Assembly (NCBI RefSeq): GCF_009711185.1
Contig: NZ_WMIF01000001.1
Coordinates: 186,001 to 250,000, forward strand
Reading direction: 5' to 3'
Length of the DNA stretch: 64,000 bases
DNA from: Paracoccus limosus
Lineage (GTDB): Bacteria > Pseudomonadota > Alphaproteobacteria > Rhodobacterales > Rhodobacteraceae
Both the position numbers and the translations under genes were made by a program. The stretch's first letter is position 1, and every line of letters starts with the position of its first letter. A model generated the notes under the pieces. It saw only the letters and a program-made list of their open reading frames with translations, made no database searches and was not told the origin of the DNA. Positions 16,917 through 25,622 of the stretch are shown here, piece after piece.

Positions 16917-17804
16917 TTATTCGGTGGCGGCTTCAGTGGCGGCGGGGTCTGCGGCGGCAAAGCTGCCGTCGAAGCTGCGATAGGACCATGGCCGCAATTC
17001 GCGCATGTCGGCATGGGCGGCGCGTTCGGTGCGCTCATCGCAGCGTTCACCAATATCGACAAAGATCTGGTGGCTGCCATGGGCCAGCAGCACGGCATGG
17101 GCGGTGTTGCGCGCGCCAAGCGCGGCGCGGGCCAGGCGCAGGTGCTTTTCGACTGTGGACAGGGTGATCTGCAGCTGTTCGGCGATGGCGGGGGCGGGCA
17201 GGCCAAGGCCGGTCAGCTCCAGCACCTGACGCTGGCGCGTGGTCAGCACCGGCTCCAGCGTATCGCGCGCGAGATTGGCGATGCGCTCGTGCAGCAACTT
17301 GGCCAGCAGATGGATCTGCGTCGCCTGCATCCGCCACAGCCGGTCGACGCTGGTCTGATCGACGCCCTCGCCGCCGATCAGCAAAAGGATGGCGCGCATG
17401 CGCGGCACACGGTCGGCCAGGCTGACGGCGATGCCGCTGCCCAGACGATAGCGCCGGAACAGCGCGAAGGCGCTGGCTTCGCGGGCCGAGATCCGTTCCG
17501 GGTGGCTTGCGAGCCAGCCCCAGCTTTCGACACCGAAATGGCGCACCAGCCAGCCGGCCATCGGCAGGTGCATGCCCAGCTTGGCCGCCTCGATATCATC
17601 CAGCAGCGCCGGCGGCGCTTCGGACAGCGCGATGCCATCGACGATCATGCGTTCGTCGCCCGCCGACAGGATGCGGTGGCCGCGATACAGCATATGGGGA
17701 AAGCCCATCTCGCGCATGCAGGCGGTGAATTGCTGCCACAGGCTGGCCATCGTGCGGCAGTCCAGCAGCATATCGATTCGCCTGAGTTCGTGCTCGATCG
17801 TCAT
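16917..17804 (-). CDS. LuxR-family transcriptional regulator
   Basis: About 295 residues. The LuxR helix-turn-helix lies near residues 185-245 and includes [20 protein letters not shown] followed by [15 protein letters not shown]. The N-terminal part is compatible with a sensor domain of the LuxR type, but I do not see the conserved Trp/Tyr/Asp set of acyl-homoserine-lactone receptors clearly. A tail of some 45 residues rich in Asp, Ala and Thr follows the DNA-binding domain, which is unusual. The start is uncertain: ATG at 17804 has AAGG 4 bases upstream, GTG at 17822 is the alternative. No luxI-like gene is in the window. Its target is unknown. Confidence 0.72.
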   Translation of the reverse strand: MTIEHELRRIDMLLDCRTMASLWQQFTACMREMGFPHMLYRGHRILSAGDERMIVDGIALSEAPPALLDDIEAAKLGMHLPMAGWLVRHFGVESWGWLASHPERISAREASAFALFRRYRLGSGIAVSLADRVPRMRAILLLIGGEGVDQTSVDRLWRMQATQIHLLAKLLHERIANLARDTLEPVLTTRQRQVLELTGLGLPAPAIAEQLQITLSTVEKHLRLARAALGARNTAHAVLLAHGSHQIFVDIGERCDERTERAAHADMRELRPWSYRSFDGSFAAADPAATEAATE

Positions 17805-17971
17805 GTCGCCTTGGCCCGCCACGGCAGGAAGCTGATGGGAACTTGGGTGAGTTCTGCGGTGCGGCGCGTAAAAATGTCAAGGATACCGCCTGCGGGCCGG
17901 CGGGCTTCCGCTCTGTGGCTGGACCTCGTCCGCCGGCTCCGGCAAAAAGCGGCGGAACAGCTCAGGGGATC

Positions 17972-18565
17972 ATGCGCCACATGTCGTTCACCATCGCCAT
18001 CGACGGGCCTGCGGCAGCGGGCAAGGGAACCATCGCCCGCGCGCTGGCGGCCGAGCTGGGCTTTGTGCATCTGGATACCGGGCTTTTGTATCGCGCGGTG
18101 GGTGCGCTTGGTGGCGATCCGGTGGCGGCGGCACGCGGCCTGCACCCCGCCGATCTGCAGCGCGGCGATCTGCGTTCGGCCGAGGCCGGGCAGGCGGCCA
18201 GCCGCGTCGCGGTGATCCCCGAGGTCCGCGCCGCGCTGGTCGATTTCCAGCGCCGCTTTGCCCGCACCGAGCCGGGCGCGGTGCTGGACGGGCGCGACAT
18301 CGGCACGGTCATCTGCCCCGAGGCCCGGCTGAAGCTTTACGTCACCGCCCGCGACGAGGTGCGTGCCCACCGCCGCGCGCTGGAGCTGGGCGCCGATCCG
18401 GTGCAGATCCTGCATGAGCTGCGCGAGCGGGACGCCCGCGATGCCGCCCGCGACGTGGCGCCGATGCGCCCGGCGCCGGATGCGCTGCTGTTTGACACCA
18501 GCGACATGGCGATCAGCGATGCCGTGCGCGTGGCCATCGAGGCGGCGCGGCGCGCCGGCGCCTGA
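17972..18565 (+). CDS. cmk: cytidylate kinase
   Basis: Phosphorylates CMP and dCMP with ATP in pyrimidine nucleotide salvage; cytoplasmic. 197 residues with the P-loop GPAAAGKGT near the N-terminus, [10 protein letters not shown] in the CMP-binding region and [13 protein letters not shown]. The start is 17972 or 17981: AGGGG sits 3 bases before the first and 12 before the second, so the N-terminus is uncertain by three residues. The protein is somewhat shorter than E. coli Cmk, as usual in alphaproteobacteria. It lies directly upstream of rpsA, an order conserved in many bacteria. Confidence 0.93.
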   Translation: MRHMSFTIAIDGPAAAGKGTIARALAAELGFVHLDTGLLYRAVGALGGDPVAAARGLHPADLQRGDLRSAEAGQAASRVAVIPEVRAALVDFQRRFARTEPGAVLDGRDIGTVICPEARLKLYVTARDEVRAHRRALELGADPVQILHELRERDARDAARDVAPMRPAPDALLFDTSDMAISDAVRVAIEAARRAGA

Positions 18566-18609
18566 ACCTGCGCCTCCGGGCGGGCCTGCGGCAAAACCGC
18601 CCGAAACCC

Positions 18610-18638
18610 TTGCCACATTGGCCGATCCCGGCTATATC
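18610..18638 (+). promoter_or_regulatory. predicted promoter of rpsA
   Basis: TTGCCA (18610-18615) and TATATC (18633-18638) are separated by 17 bases. The start would be near 18645, leaving a leader of about 150 bases before rpsA. Confidence 0.55.
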
Positions 18639-18793
18639 GCGCCCGTCGGGATGCGTGATGGGGCCATGACAGGCCGCGTGAAGACAGGGTCGGGCGCAAG
18701 CCGCGACCCTTTGTGCATATCCCGGGTGACTACAAAAAGACCGGCGGAGCCAACCGCAAGGCCAGAAAACCGTGTAAAGGAAACTGGATACAT

Positions 18794-20473
18794 ATGTGCG
18801 CTAAAGCGACCATGGAAGAGTTCGAGGCCCTTCTGAACGAAAGCCTCGAGATCGACACCCCGGACGAAGGTTCGGTTGTCAAAGGCAAGGTCATCGCCAT
18901 CGAGGCCGGCCAGGCTATCATCGACGTCGGCTACAAAATGGAAGGCCGCGTTGATCTGAAAGAATTCGCAAACCCCGGCGAAGCCCCCAATATCGCTGTC
19001 GGCGACGAAGTCGAGGTCTATCTGGACCGCGTCGAGAACGCCCGTGGCGAAGCCAGCATCTCGCGCGAGAAAGCCCGCCGCGAAGAAGCCTGGGATCGTC
19101 TGGAAAAAGCCTATGCCGCTGAAGAGCGCGTCGAAGGCGCCATCTTTGGTCGCGTCAAGGGCGGCTTCACGGTGGATCTGGGCGGCGCTGTCGCCTTCCT
19201 GCCGGGTTCGCAGGTCGATGTGCGCCCCGTGCGCGATGCCGGCCCGCTGATGGGTTTGAAACAGCCGTTCCAGATCCTGAAAATGGACCGCCGCCGTGGC
19301 AACATCGTCGTGTCGCGCCGCGCCATTCTGGAAGAAAGCCGCGCCGAACAGCGCGCCGAAGTCATCGCCAACCTGACCGAAGGTCAGACGGTCGAGGGCG
19401 TGGTCAAGAACATCACCGAATACGGTGCGTTCGTTGATCTGGGCGGCGTTGACGGTCTGCTGCACGTCACCGACATGGCCTGGCGCCGCGTCAATCACCC
19501 GTCCGAGATCCTGTCGATCGGCGAGACCGTCAAGGTCCAGGTCGTCAAGATCAACAAGGACACCCACCGCATCAGCCTGGGCATGAAACAGCTGCAGGCC
19601 GATCCGTGGGATACCGTGGGCAACAAGTTCCCGATCGGCTCGGTCCATTCGGGTCGCGTGACCAACATCACCGATTACGGCGCGTTCGTCGAACTGGAAG
19701 CCGGTGTCGAAGGTCTGGTCCACGTCTCGGAAATGAGCTGGACCAAGAAAAACGTCCATCCCGGCAAGATCGTGTCCACCTCGCAAGAGGTTGACGTGAT
19801 GGTTCTGGAAATCGACGAAGCCAAACGCCGCGTGTCGCTGGGTCTGAAACAGACCATGCGCAACCCGTGGGAAGTCTTTGCCGAGACCCACCCGGTCGGC
19901 ACCGTCATCGAAGGCGAAGTCAAGAACATCACCGAATTCGGTCTGTTCGTTGGCCTCGAGGGCGATATCGACGGCATGGTTCACCTGTCGGACATCTCGT
20001 GGGACGCCCGTGGCGAAGACGCCATCCAGGACTTCCGCAAGGGCGACGTGGTGAAAGCCGTGGTTCAGGAAGTCGATATCGACAAAGAGCGCATCTCGCT
20101 GTCGATCAAGGCTCTGGAAAACGACGCCATGGCCGAAGCGGTCGAAGGTGTGAAACGTGGCTCGGTCATCACCGTCACCGTGACGGCGATCGAGGACGGC
20201 GGCATCGAGGTCGAATACAACGGCATGAAATCCTTCATCCGTCGTTCGGACCTGGCCCGCGACCGTCAGGACCAGCGCCCCGAGCGCTTCCAGGTCGGTG
20301 ACCATGTCGACGTCCGCGTCACCAACATCGACGCCAAGACCCGTCGTCTGGGCCTGTCGATCAAGGCACGCGAAATCGCCGAAGAGCGTGAAGCCGTCGA
20401 ACAGTTCGGCTCGTCCGACTCGGGCGCCTCGCTGGGCGACATCCTGGGCGCCGCGCTGAAAAGCAAGAACTGA
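18794..20473 (+). CDS. rpsA: 30S ribosomal protein S1
   Basis: mRNA-binding ribosomal protein needed for initiation on most leaders. 559 residues with six S1/OB repeats, visible from repeated motifs such as VDGLLHVTDMAW, VEGLVHVSEMSW and IDGMVHLSDISW. The start at 18794 gives MCAKATMEEFEALLNESLE, matching the alphaproteobacterial opening; AAAGGAAA is 13 bases upstream, a long spacing. It follows cmk and has its own likely promoter and terminator. The roughly 150-base leader may allow S1 autoregulation, as known for rpsA elsewhere. Confidence 0.97.
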   Translation: MCAKATMEEFEALLNESLEIDTPDEGSVVKGKVIAIEAGQAIIDVGYKMEGRVDLKEFANPGEAPNIAVGDEVEVYLDRVENARGEASISREKARREEAWDRLEKAYAAEERVEGAIFGRVKGGFTVDLGGAVAFLPGSQVDVRPVRDAGPLMGLKQPFQILKMDRRRGNIVVSRRAILEESRAEQRAEVIANLTEGQTVEGVVKNITEYGAFVDLGGVDGLLHVTDMAWRRVNHPSEILSIGETVKVQVVKINKDTHRISLGMKQLQADPWDTVGNKFPIGSVHSGRVTNITDYGAFVELEAGVEGLVHVSEMSWTKKNVHPGKIVSTSQEVDVMVLEIDEAKRRVSLGLKQTMRNPWEVFAETHPVGTVIEGEVKNITEFGLFVGLEGDIDGMVHLSDISWDARGEDAIQDFRKGDVVKAVVQEVDIDKERISLSIKALENDAMAEAVEGVKRGSVITVTVTAIEDGGIEVEYNGMKSFIRRSDLARDRQDQRPERFQVGDHVDVRVTNIDAKTRRLGLSIKAREIAEEREAVEQFGSSDSGASLGDILGAALKSKN

Positions 20474-20495
20474 TCCGGTCGATTTCGACTGATCC

Positions 20496-20527
20496 TGCCC
20501 CCGGTTCCTGTGAACCGGGGGCATTTT
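20496..20527 (+). terminator. rho-independent terminator of rpsA
   Basis: A 12-bp stem, TGCCCCCGGTTC with GAACCGGGGGCA, encloses a 4-base loop and is followed by TTTT. It lies 22 bases after the rpsA stop. Confidence 0.9.
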
Positions 20528-20601
20528 CATGCCAACCGGGCGGTGATCTGGCTCAAGGCGCAAAAATCTGGCAACCTTTTCAGCGAGAAGGCGTTCAGCC
20601 A

Positions 20602-20629
20602 TTGAAACGCGCCGTGCCTGATCTAAGAT
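20602..20629 (+). promoter_or_regulatory. predicted promoter of ihfB
   Basis: TTGAAA (20602-20607) and TAAGAT (20624-20629) with 16 bases between, just after the rpsA terminator and about 40 bases before ihfB. Confidence 0.5.
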
Positions 20630-20674
20630 CGGTTGGGCTGTAACTGGTTAAACGCGCCAAAATCGGGAACCAAA

Positions 20675-20962
20675 ATGATCCGGTCCGAACTGATTCAGAA
20701 AATCTCCGAAGAGAACCCGCATCTTTTCCAGCGCGACGTCGAGCGGATCGTCAACACGGTGTTCGAGGAGATCATCCATGCGATGGCCCGCGGCGACCGG
20801 GTCGAACTGCGCGGGTTCGGCGCCTTCTCGGTCAAGAAGCGCGACGCCCGTCAGGGCCGCAACCCGCGCACCGGCGAGTCGGTCAGCGTCGATCAAAAGC
20901 ATGTGCCCTTCTTCAAGACCGGCAAGCTCTTGCGCGAGCGGTTGAACGGCGAAGAGGAATAG
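20675..20962 (+). CDS. ihfB: integration host factor subunit beta
   Basis: Half of the heterodimeric DNA-bending protein IHF. 95 residues starting [19 protein letters not shown], with the DNA-minor-groove arm GRNPRTGE and the core [14 protein letters not shown]. The ATG at 20675 is preceded by GGGAA; the earlier frame start is not supported. The partner subunit ihfA is also in this window (47724-48026), far away, as in E. coli. Position after rpsA and before a LapA-domain gene is the conserved rpsA-ihfB-lapA order. Confidence 0.95.
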   Translation: MIRSELIQKISEENPHLFQRDVERIVNTVFEEIIHAMARGDRVELRGFGAFSVKKRDARQGRNPRTGESVSVDQKHVPFFKTGKLLRERLNGEEE

Positions 20963-20997
20963 GCCAGATTGGCCGCAGCTTTCGCAAGGGGTGAATC

Positions 20998-21384
20998 ATG
21001 CGCGCGATCCGGTTGTTCTTCATTGCTGTTCTGGCCGTCGTGCTGATCCTGATCGCCGCCGCGAACCGGGGCGCGCTGACCGTCAGCATGTTCCCCGAAA
21101 GCCTTGCGTCGCTGACGGGCGGGCAATGGTCGCTGACCATGCCCGGCTTTCTGGCGCTGTTTCTGGCCATGGTCTTTGGCCTGATCGTCGGCCTGATCTG
21201 GGAATGGCTGCGCGAGGCCGGCATCCGCGCCGATGCCAAGGCCAAGACCCAGGAGCTGGCCCGGCTGGAACGTGAGATGGGCGACATGCGCCGCAAGCAC
21301 GCCCAGCCGCAGGACGAGGTTCTGGCGATCCTCGACCAATCCGCCAGCCGTCCCACCGGTGCCGGCCTGCCGGCCACGCGCTGA
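20998..21384 (+). CDS. LapA-domain (DUF1049) membrane protein
   Basis: 128 residues with two hydrophobic segments (about 4-24 and 43-66) joined by a short loop, then a charged coiled-coil-like stretch with KTQELARLEREMGDMRRK. This is the layout of LapA, which in E. coli works with LapB to control LpxC and lipopolysaccharide assembly at the inner membrane. AAGGGG precedes the ATG by 7 bases. It follows ihfB, as in E. coli. No lapB is seen next to it; trpF follows 3 bases after its stop instead. Confidence 0.8.
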   Translation: MRAIRLFFIAVLAVVLILIAAANRGALTVSMFPESLASLTGGQWSLTMPGFLALFLAMVFGLIVGLIWEWLREAGIRADAKAKTQELARLEREMGDMRRKHAQPQDEVLAILDQSASRPTGAGLPATR

Positions 21385-21387
21385 GCC

Positions 21388-22035
21388 ATGGCCACTGCCG
21401 TCAAGATCTGCGGGCTAAGCCAGCCCGACAGCGTCGATGCCGCCATCAAGGCCGGCGCGCGCTATCTGGGTTTCGTGTTTTTCCCGAAATCGCCGCGCCA
21501 TGTCACACCGGCGCAGGCGGCCGAGTTGACCGCGCCAGTGCCGGTCGGCATCGCGCGGGTCGGGCTGTTCGTGAACCCCGATGATGCGGCGCTGCAATCG
21601 ACGCTGGCCACGGTGCCGCTGGACGTGATCCAGCTGCATGGCCACGAGACTCCGCAGCGCGTGGCCGAGGTCAAGGCCTTGACCGGCCTGCCGGTGATGA
21701 AGGCGGTGGGCGTTGCCGAGCCTGCCGATCTGGATGCGCTTTGGGATTATGGTCTGGTCGCCGACATGCTGCTGGTCGATGCCAAGCCGCCCAAGGGCGC
21801 CGATCTGCCCGGCGGCAACGGGCTGGCCTTCGACTGGCGGTTGCTGGTCGGGCGGCAGATGGTGCGGCCATGGCTGCTGGCTGGCGGCCTGACGCCCGAG
21901 AATGTCGCGCAGGCGATCCGGCTGACCCGCGCGCCGGGCGTCGATGTCTCGTCTGGCGTCGAAAGCGCGCCGGGCGTCAAGGACGTGGAAAAAATCCGTC
22001 AATTCATCGCCCGCGCCACCGCGCCGATCCTCTGA
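21388..22035 (+). CDS. trpF: phosphoribosylanthranilate isomerase
   Basis: Third step of tryptophan synthesis, converting N-(5-phosphoribosyl)anthranilate to the carboxyphenylamino-deoxyribulose phosphate. 215 residues, a TIM barrel with [14 protein letters not shown] at the start (the catalytic Cys is in KICG), VIQLHGHE in the middle, [10 protein letters not shown], and the phosphate-binding [11 protein letters not shown]. It begins 3 bases after the LapA gene and lies 88 bases before trpB, matching the trpF-trpB order of alphaproteobacteria. A short stem (22052-22058 with 22069-22075) lies between trpF and trpB and may modulate readthrough. Confidence 0.95.
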   Translation: MATAVKICGLSQPDSVDAAIKAGARYLGFVFFPKSPRHVTPAQAAELTAPVPVGIARVGLFVNPDDAALQSTLATVPLDVIQLHGHETPQRVAEVKALTGLPVMKAVGVAEPADLDALWDYGLVADMLLVDAKPPKGADLPGGNGLAFDWRLLVGRQMVRPWLLAGGLTPENVAQAIRLTRAPGVDVSSGVESAPGVKDVEKIRQFIARATAPIL

Positions 22036-22123
22036 ACTTTACCAAGGGCGGCGTCGGCGTTAAGAACGGCCGACGGGCTATTTCCGTTTTTCAAATACCC
22101 GATCCGACCGCGCGAGGAGAGCC

Positions 22124-23356
22124 ATGGCCGAAGATCTCATCAACAGCTTCATGAACGGCCCCGACGAACAGGGCCGTTTCGGCATCTTCGGCGGCCGCTT
22201 CGTCAGCGAAACCCTGATGCCGCTGATCCTGGACCTCGAGGCCGAATACGACCGCGCCAAGGACGATCCCACCTTCTGGGCCGAGATGGACGATCTCTGG
22301 GCACATTACGTCGGTCGCCCGAGCCCGCTTTATTTCGCGCCGCGCCTGACCGAGGCCCTTGGCGGTGCCAAGATCTATCTCAAGCGCGAAGAGCTGAACC
22401 ACACCGGCAGCCACAAGATCAACAACGTGCTGGGCCAGATCCTGCTGGCGCGCCGCATGGGCAAGACCCGGATCATCGCCGAAACCGGCGCCGGCCAGCA
22501 TGGCGTGGCGACGGCGACGGTCTGCGCCCGCTTCGGGTTGAAATGCATCGTCTACATGGGCGCGCATGACGTTGAACGGCAGGCGCCGAACGTGTTCCGC
22601 ATGCGGCTGCTTGGTGCCGAGGTGGTGCCTGTGACTTCGGGTCGCGGCACGCTCAAGGATGCGATGAACGATGCGCTGCGCGATTGGGTCACCAATGTGC
22701 GCGACACCTTCTATTGCATCGGCACGGTCGCCGGCCCGCATCCCTATCCGGCCATGGTGCGTGATTTCCAGTCGATCATCGGCCGCGAGACCCGCTGGCA
22801 GCTTGAGGAACAAGAGGGCGCCGGCCGTCTGCCCGACAGCGTGATTGCAGCGATCGGCGGCGGCTCGAATGCCATGGGCCTGTTCCATCCCTTCCTCGAC
22901 GATGCCTCGGTGCGCATCATCGGTGTCGAGGCCGGTGGCAAGGGCGTCGATGAACGCATGCAGCATTGTGCCAGCCTGACCGGCGGCCGTCCGGGCGTCC
23001 TGCATGGCAACCGCACCTATCTGCTGATGGATCACGAGGGCCAGATCCTAGAAGGCCATTCGATCAGCGCCGGTCTGGACTATCCCGGCATCGGCCCCGA
23101 GCATGCCTGGCTGAAAGAGCAAGGCCGCGCCGAATATGTCAGCGTCACCGACACCGAGGCGCTGGCCGCGTTCCAGAAGCTTTGCGAACTGGAAGGCATC
23201 ATCCCGGCGCTGGAACCCAGCCATGCGCTGGCCCATGTCATCAAGCTGGCGCCGACCCTGCCCAAGGATCACATCATGGTCGTGAACCTGTCGGGCCGTG
23301 GCGACAAGGATATCTTCACCGTGGCGAAACACCTTGGTTTCGACATGAAGATCTGA
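22124..23356 (+). CDS. trpB: tryptophan synthase beta chain
   Basis: Condenses indole with serine to give tryptophan, using PLP, in an alpha2beta2 complex. 410 residues. The PLP lysine is Lys98 in HTGSHKIN, and the cofactor phosphate loop is IGGGSNAMG. Other family motifs are [12 protein letters not shown] and GRGDKD near the C-terminus. GAGGAGAG precedes the ATG. trpA, which often follows, is absent here: the next gene encodes an unrelated exported protein, so trpA must be elsewhere. Confidence 0.97.
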   Translation: MAEDLINSFMNGPDEQGRFGIFGGRFVSETLMPLILDLEAEYDRAKDDPTFWAEMDDLWAHYVGRPSPLYFAPRLTEALGGAKIYLKREELNHTGSHKINNVLGQILLARRMGKTRIIAETGAGQHGVATATVCARFGLKCIVYMGAHDVERQAPNVFRMRLLGAEVVPVTSGRGTLKDAMNDALRDWVTNVRDTFYCIGTVAGPHPYPAMVRDFQSIIGRETRWQLEEQEGAGRLPDSVIAAIGGGSNAMGLFHPFLDDASVRIIGVEAGGKGVDERMQHCASLTGGRPGVLHGNRTYLLMDHEGQILEGHSISAGLDYPGIGPEHAWLKEQGRAEYVSVTDTEALAAFQKLCELEGIIPALEPSHALAHVIKLAPTLPKDHIMVVNLSGRGDKDIFTVAKHLGFDMKI

Positions 23357-23387
23357 CCGCAATCACCAGATAACACGATGGATTACG

Positions 23388-23422
23388 AAGGCGCGAGCCG
23401 GGGAAACCCGGTCTCGCGCCTT
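23388..23422 (+). terminator. candidate terminator after trpB
   Basis: AAGGCGCGAG (23388-23397) pairs with CTCGCGCCTT (23413-23422), with an inner CCGGG/CCCGG stem. No convincing T run follows, so it may only be a stabilising 3' stem. Confidence 0.45.
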
Positions 23423-23465
23423 GGCGTTTGGCTCACGTGACATGTCGTGGCACAAGGAGGCCAAA

Positions 23466-23882
23466 ATGTTCATGAAGACGCTGAAGATCGCTGCAATCGC
23501 TACCGCTCCGCTGCTGTTCGCCGGCGGCGCCATGGCCGTGGAATCGATCACCGTGCCGCAACAGCTGCCGGTGAAACAGGGCCAGAAGGTCGCCGAACAG
23601 GCGCTGACCCAGGAGCTGGCCAAACAGGGCTTCACTCAGGTGAAACTGTCCCAGGGCGGCAAAGCGATCGAAGCCAGCGGCATGCGTCAGAACCAGGAAC
23701 TGAGCCTCACCTATGACCTCAAGACCGGGGATCTGTTCAAGGTCAACGGCAAGCCGCGCCTCATGAAGACCAGCGAAGCCGAACCCGCCAAAACGGTAAA
23801 GCCGGCCAAACCGGCCACAACCGCGCCGCAGGCGCACAAGGTCGAAACGCCGGCCAAGCCCGCCCCGGCGGCAAAGGGCTGA
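23466..23882 (+). CDS. small exported protein of unknown function
   Basis: 138 residues beginning with a clear signal peptide (MFMKTLKIAAIATAPLLFAG, cleavage expected after GGAMA near residue 23). The mature part has one small domain (roughly 25-95) with strand-rich character, reminiscent of PepSY-like folds but not identifiable with confidence, followed by a Lys/Pro/Ala-rich low-complexity tail (TVKPAKPATTAPQ) likely to be disordered or wall-associated. AAGGAGG lies 5 bases before the ATG, so translation should be strong. It has its own terminator. No partner is evident. Confidence 0.75.
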   Translation: MFMKTLKIAAIATAPLLFAGGAMAVESITVPQQLPVKQGQKVAEQALTQELAKQGFTQVKLSQGGKAIEASGMRQNQELSLTYDLKTGDLFKVNGKPRLMKTSEAEPAKTVKPAKPATTAPQAHKVETPAKPAPAAKG

Positions 23883-23920
23883 TCTCGTTCAGACCAGATG
23901 ATTTCCGGGTAACGATTGCC

Positions 23921-23950
23921 GGGCCAAGGTAGATGCCTTGGCCCATTTTT
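23921..23950 (+). terminator. rho-independent terminator
   Basis: GGGCCAAGG pairs with CCTTGGCCC across a 6-base loop and is followed by ATTTTT. It ends the exported-protein gene and abuts the stop of the convergent DsbA-like gene. Confidence 0.85.
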
Positions 23951-24567
23951 CATTTGGCGCCGCGCGCCTCGTCGACCAGTTCCTTCAGATCGGCCTGCGG
24001 CAGATAGCCGAACACCGCCCGGTCGCCGGCGATGAAACTGGGTGTGCCCTGCAAGCCGATCTGGTCGGCCAGCTCCAGATTGGCCTCGATCTGTGCGGCA
24101 AGCTTGGGGTCAGCGATGTCGCGCTCGAACCGCGCCATGTCGAGGCCCAGCCGCCGCGCCTCGCGCAGCACCGAGGGTTTTTCCGCCTTGCCGGCCATCC
24201 CCATCAGCGCCCGGTGGAACTCGGGGTAGCGGTCCTGTCGGGCCGCAGCCAGCGCCGCCAATGCAGCGTAATGCGAACCCTCGCCAAAGATCGGCACCTC
24301 ATGCACCACCAGCTTGACATCGGGATTGGCGGTCAGAAAGGCGGCGACCTCAGGCATGGCCTTGCGGCAGAAGCCACAGTTGTAATCCGAAAACTCGACC
24401 AGCGTGACCGTGCCGGCGGGATTGCCCATCACCGGCGCTGCCGGATCGTCAAAGACCGCGCGCTTGACTGCCGCCACCTCGGCCGCGCTCATCTCGGGCT
24501 GGGCCGCCGCAGTCAAGGGCAGGGCGGCAAGCACCAGCGAAAGCATCATGGCTGCAAAGCGGGACAT
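23950..24567 (-). CDS. DsbA family thiol:disulfide oxidoreductase
   Basis: Periplasmic thioredoxin-fold protein of 205 residues. A signal peptide covers about residues 1-22 (MSRFAAMMLSLVLAALPLTA). The redox site is CGFC (Cys64, Cys67) in FSDYNCGFC, and the cis-proline loop is LQGTPSF. The spacing and the N-terminal extension before the active site look like the DsbA/DsbG-like 'thioredoxin_4' group, related to ScsC and BdbD, rather than classical E. coli DsbA. AAAGGAGCCACC precedes the ATG at 24567. It probably oxidises or isomerises cysteines in exported proteins; c-type cytochromes encoded here would be possible clients. Confidence 0.88.
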   Translation of the reverse strand: MSRFAAMMLSLVLAALPLTAAAQPEMSAAEVAAVKRAVFDDPAAPVMGNPAGTVTLVEFSDYNCGFCRKAMPEVAAFLTANPDVKLVVHEVPIFGEGSHYAALAALAAARQDRYPEFHRALMGMAGKAEKPSVLREARRLGLDMARFERDIADPKLAAQIEANLELADQIGLQGTPSFIAGDRAVFGYLPQADLKELVDEARGAK

Positions 24568-24666
24568 GGTGGCTCCTTTCGTCAGACCTTTCCTGAAAGC
24601 CACGTCCGGGGCCAGCGGTCAAGCCTTGCGCGACGGCAACTCTGGCCCGCCCATCGGCCCCCCGGC

Positions 24667-24745
24667 TTCTTTCGTGTCGAAATATCCCGGGGGAACGTCT
24701 CGTGGCCCCGTTGAGGGGCCGCGAGACGTGGGGGCAGAGCCCCCG
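24667..24745 (-). repeat. dispersed 3'-end repeat, copy A
   Basis: Directly follows the stop of the aminohydrolase gene in the same direction. Reading the minus strand: a GGGGGC-type hairpin (24744-24730), a longer hairpin with the stem ACGTCTCG plus GGCCCC (24729-24695), then the conserved tail GGATATTT and CACGAAAGAA (24694-24667). Confidence 0.8.
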
Positions 24746-24747
24746 AC

Positions 24748-25596
24748 CTAAGCCCAGATCTTCGCGTGACGATTGACGTCCTTGTACAGCAGATAGCGGA
24801 AGTTGCTCGGCCCCCCGGCATAGCAGCATTGCGGGCAATAGGCGCGCAGCCACATGAAATCGCCGGGCCCGACCTCGACCCAGTCGCGGTTCAGCCGATA
24901 GACCGCCTTGCCCTCGATCACGTACAGCCCATGCTCCATCACATGCGTCTCGGCAAAGGGGATGCTGCCGCCCGGCGTCAGCGTCACGATGGTGATATGC
25001 ATGTCATGGCGCATGTCGGTCGGGTCCATGAAGCGCGTCGTGGCCCAGCTGCCGCCGGTGTCGGGCATCGGGATCGGCGCGATGTCGCGTTCATTGGCGA
25101 TGATGACATCGGGCTTGTCGAGCCCCTCGACCACCTCCCAGCGCTTGCGCCACCAGTGAAAGCGCGACGTGGCATCGCCATTCTCGACCGACCAATCCAT
25201 GCCCGCCGGGATATAGGCAAAGCCGCCGGGGACCAGTTCGTGCCGCTGCCCGGCGATGGTCAGGGTGATGGCGCCGTCGGTGACGAAGATGGCCGATTGC
25301 ACCCCCGCATCGACCTCGGGTTTTGCCGAGCCGCCCTTGGGTTCCAATTCGACGACATACTGGCTGAAGGTTTCGGCGAAACCCGACAGCGGCCGGGCAA
25401 TCATCCACATGCGCATGCCGCGCCAGCCGGGCAGGAAGCTGGTGACGATATCGCGCATCGTGCTGGCCGGGATGACGGCATAGGCTTCGGTAAAGACCGC
25501 GGTATCGGTGCTGAGATCGCTTTGCGGCGGCAGGCCGGCAAAGGGTCCGGCATAGTGGGGCGCGGGCATCGGGCTGCCTTTCGGAATATGGTTCAT
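24748..25596 (-). CDS. allE: (S)-ureidoglycine aminohydrolase
   Basis: Bicupin enzyme that converts (S)-ureidoglycine to (S)-ureidoglycolate and ammonia in allantoin catabolism; Mn-dependent by family knowledge. 282 residues with two cupin halves: the first includes VPGGFAYIPAGMDW, the second ETHVMEHGLYVIEGKAVYRL and VGPGDFMWLRAYCPQ, where the metal-binding His/Glu set is visible. The start at 25596 has AGGAG 8 bases upstream. It lies 26 bases after the PuuE-UraD gene on the same strand. Close relatives are sometimes annotated as bifunctional allantoicase/aminohydrolase; the allantoicase part is not evident here. Confidence 0.88.
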   Translation of the reverse strand: MNHIPKGSPMPAPHYAGPFAGLPPQSDLSTDTAVFTEAYAVIPASTMRDIVTSFLPGWRGMRMWMIARPLSGFAETFSQYVVELEPKGGSAKPEVDAGVQSAIFVTDGAITLTIAGQRHELVPGGFAYIPAGMDWSVENGDATSRFHWWRKRWEVVEGLDKPDVIIANERDIAPIPMPDTGGSWATTRFMDPTDMRHDMHITIVTLTPGGSIPFAETHVMEHGLYVIEGKAVYRLNRDWVEVGPGDFMWLRAYCPQCCYAGGPSNFRYLLYKDVNRHAKIWA

Positions 25597-25622
25597 CGAG
25601 GATTCTCCTTGGTCCTGGCCCA

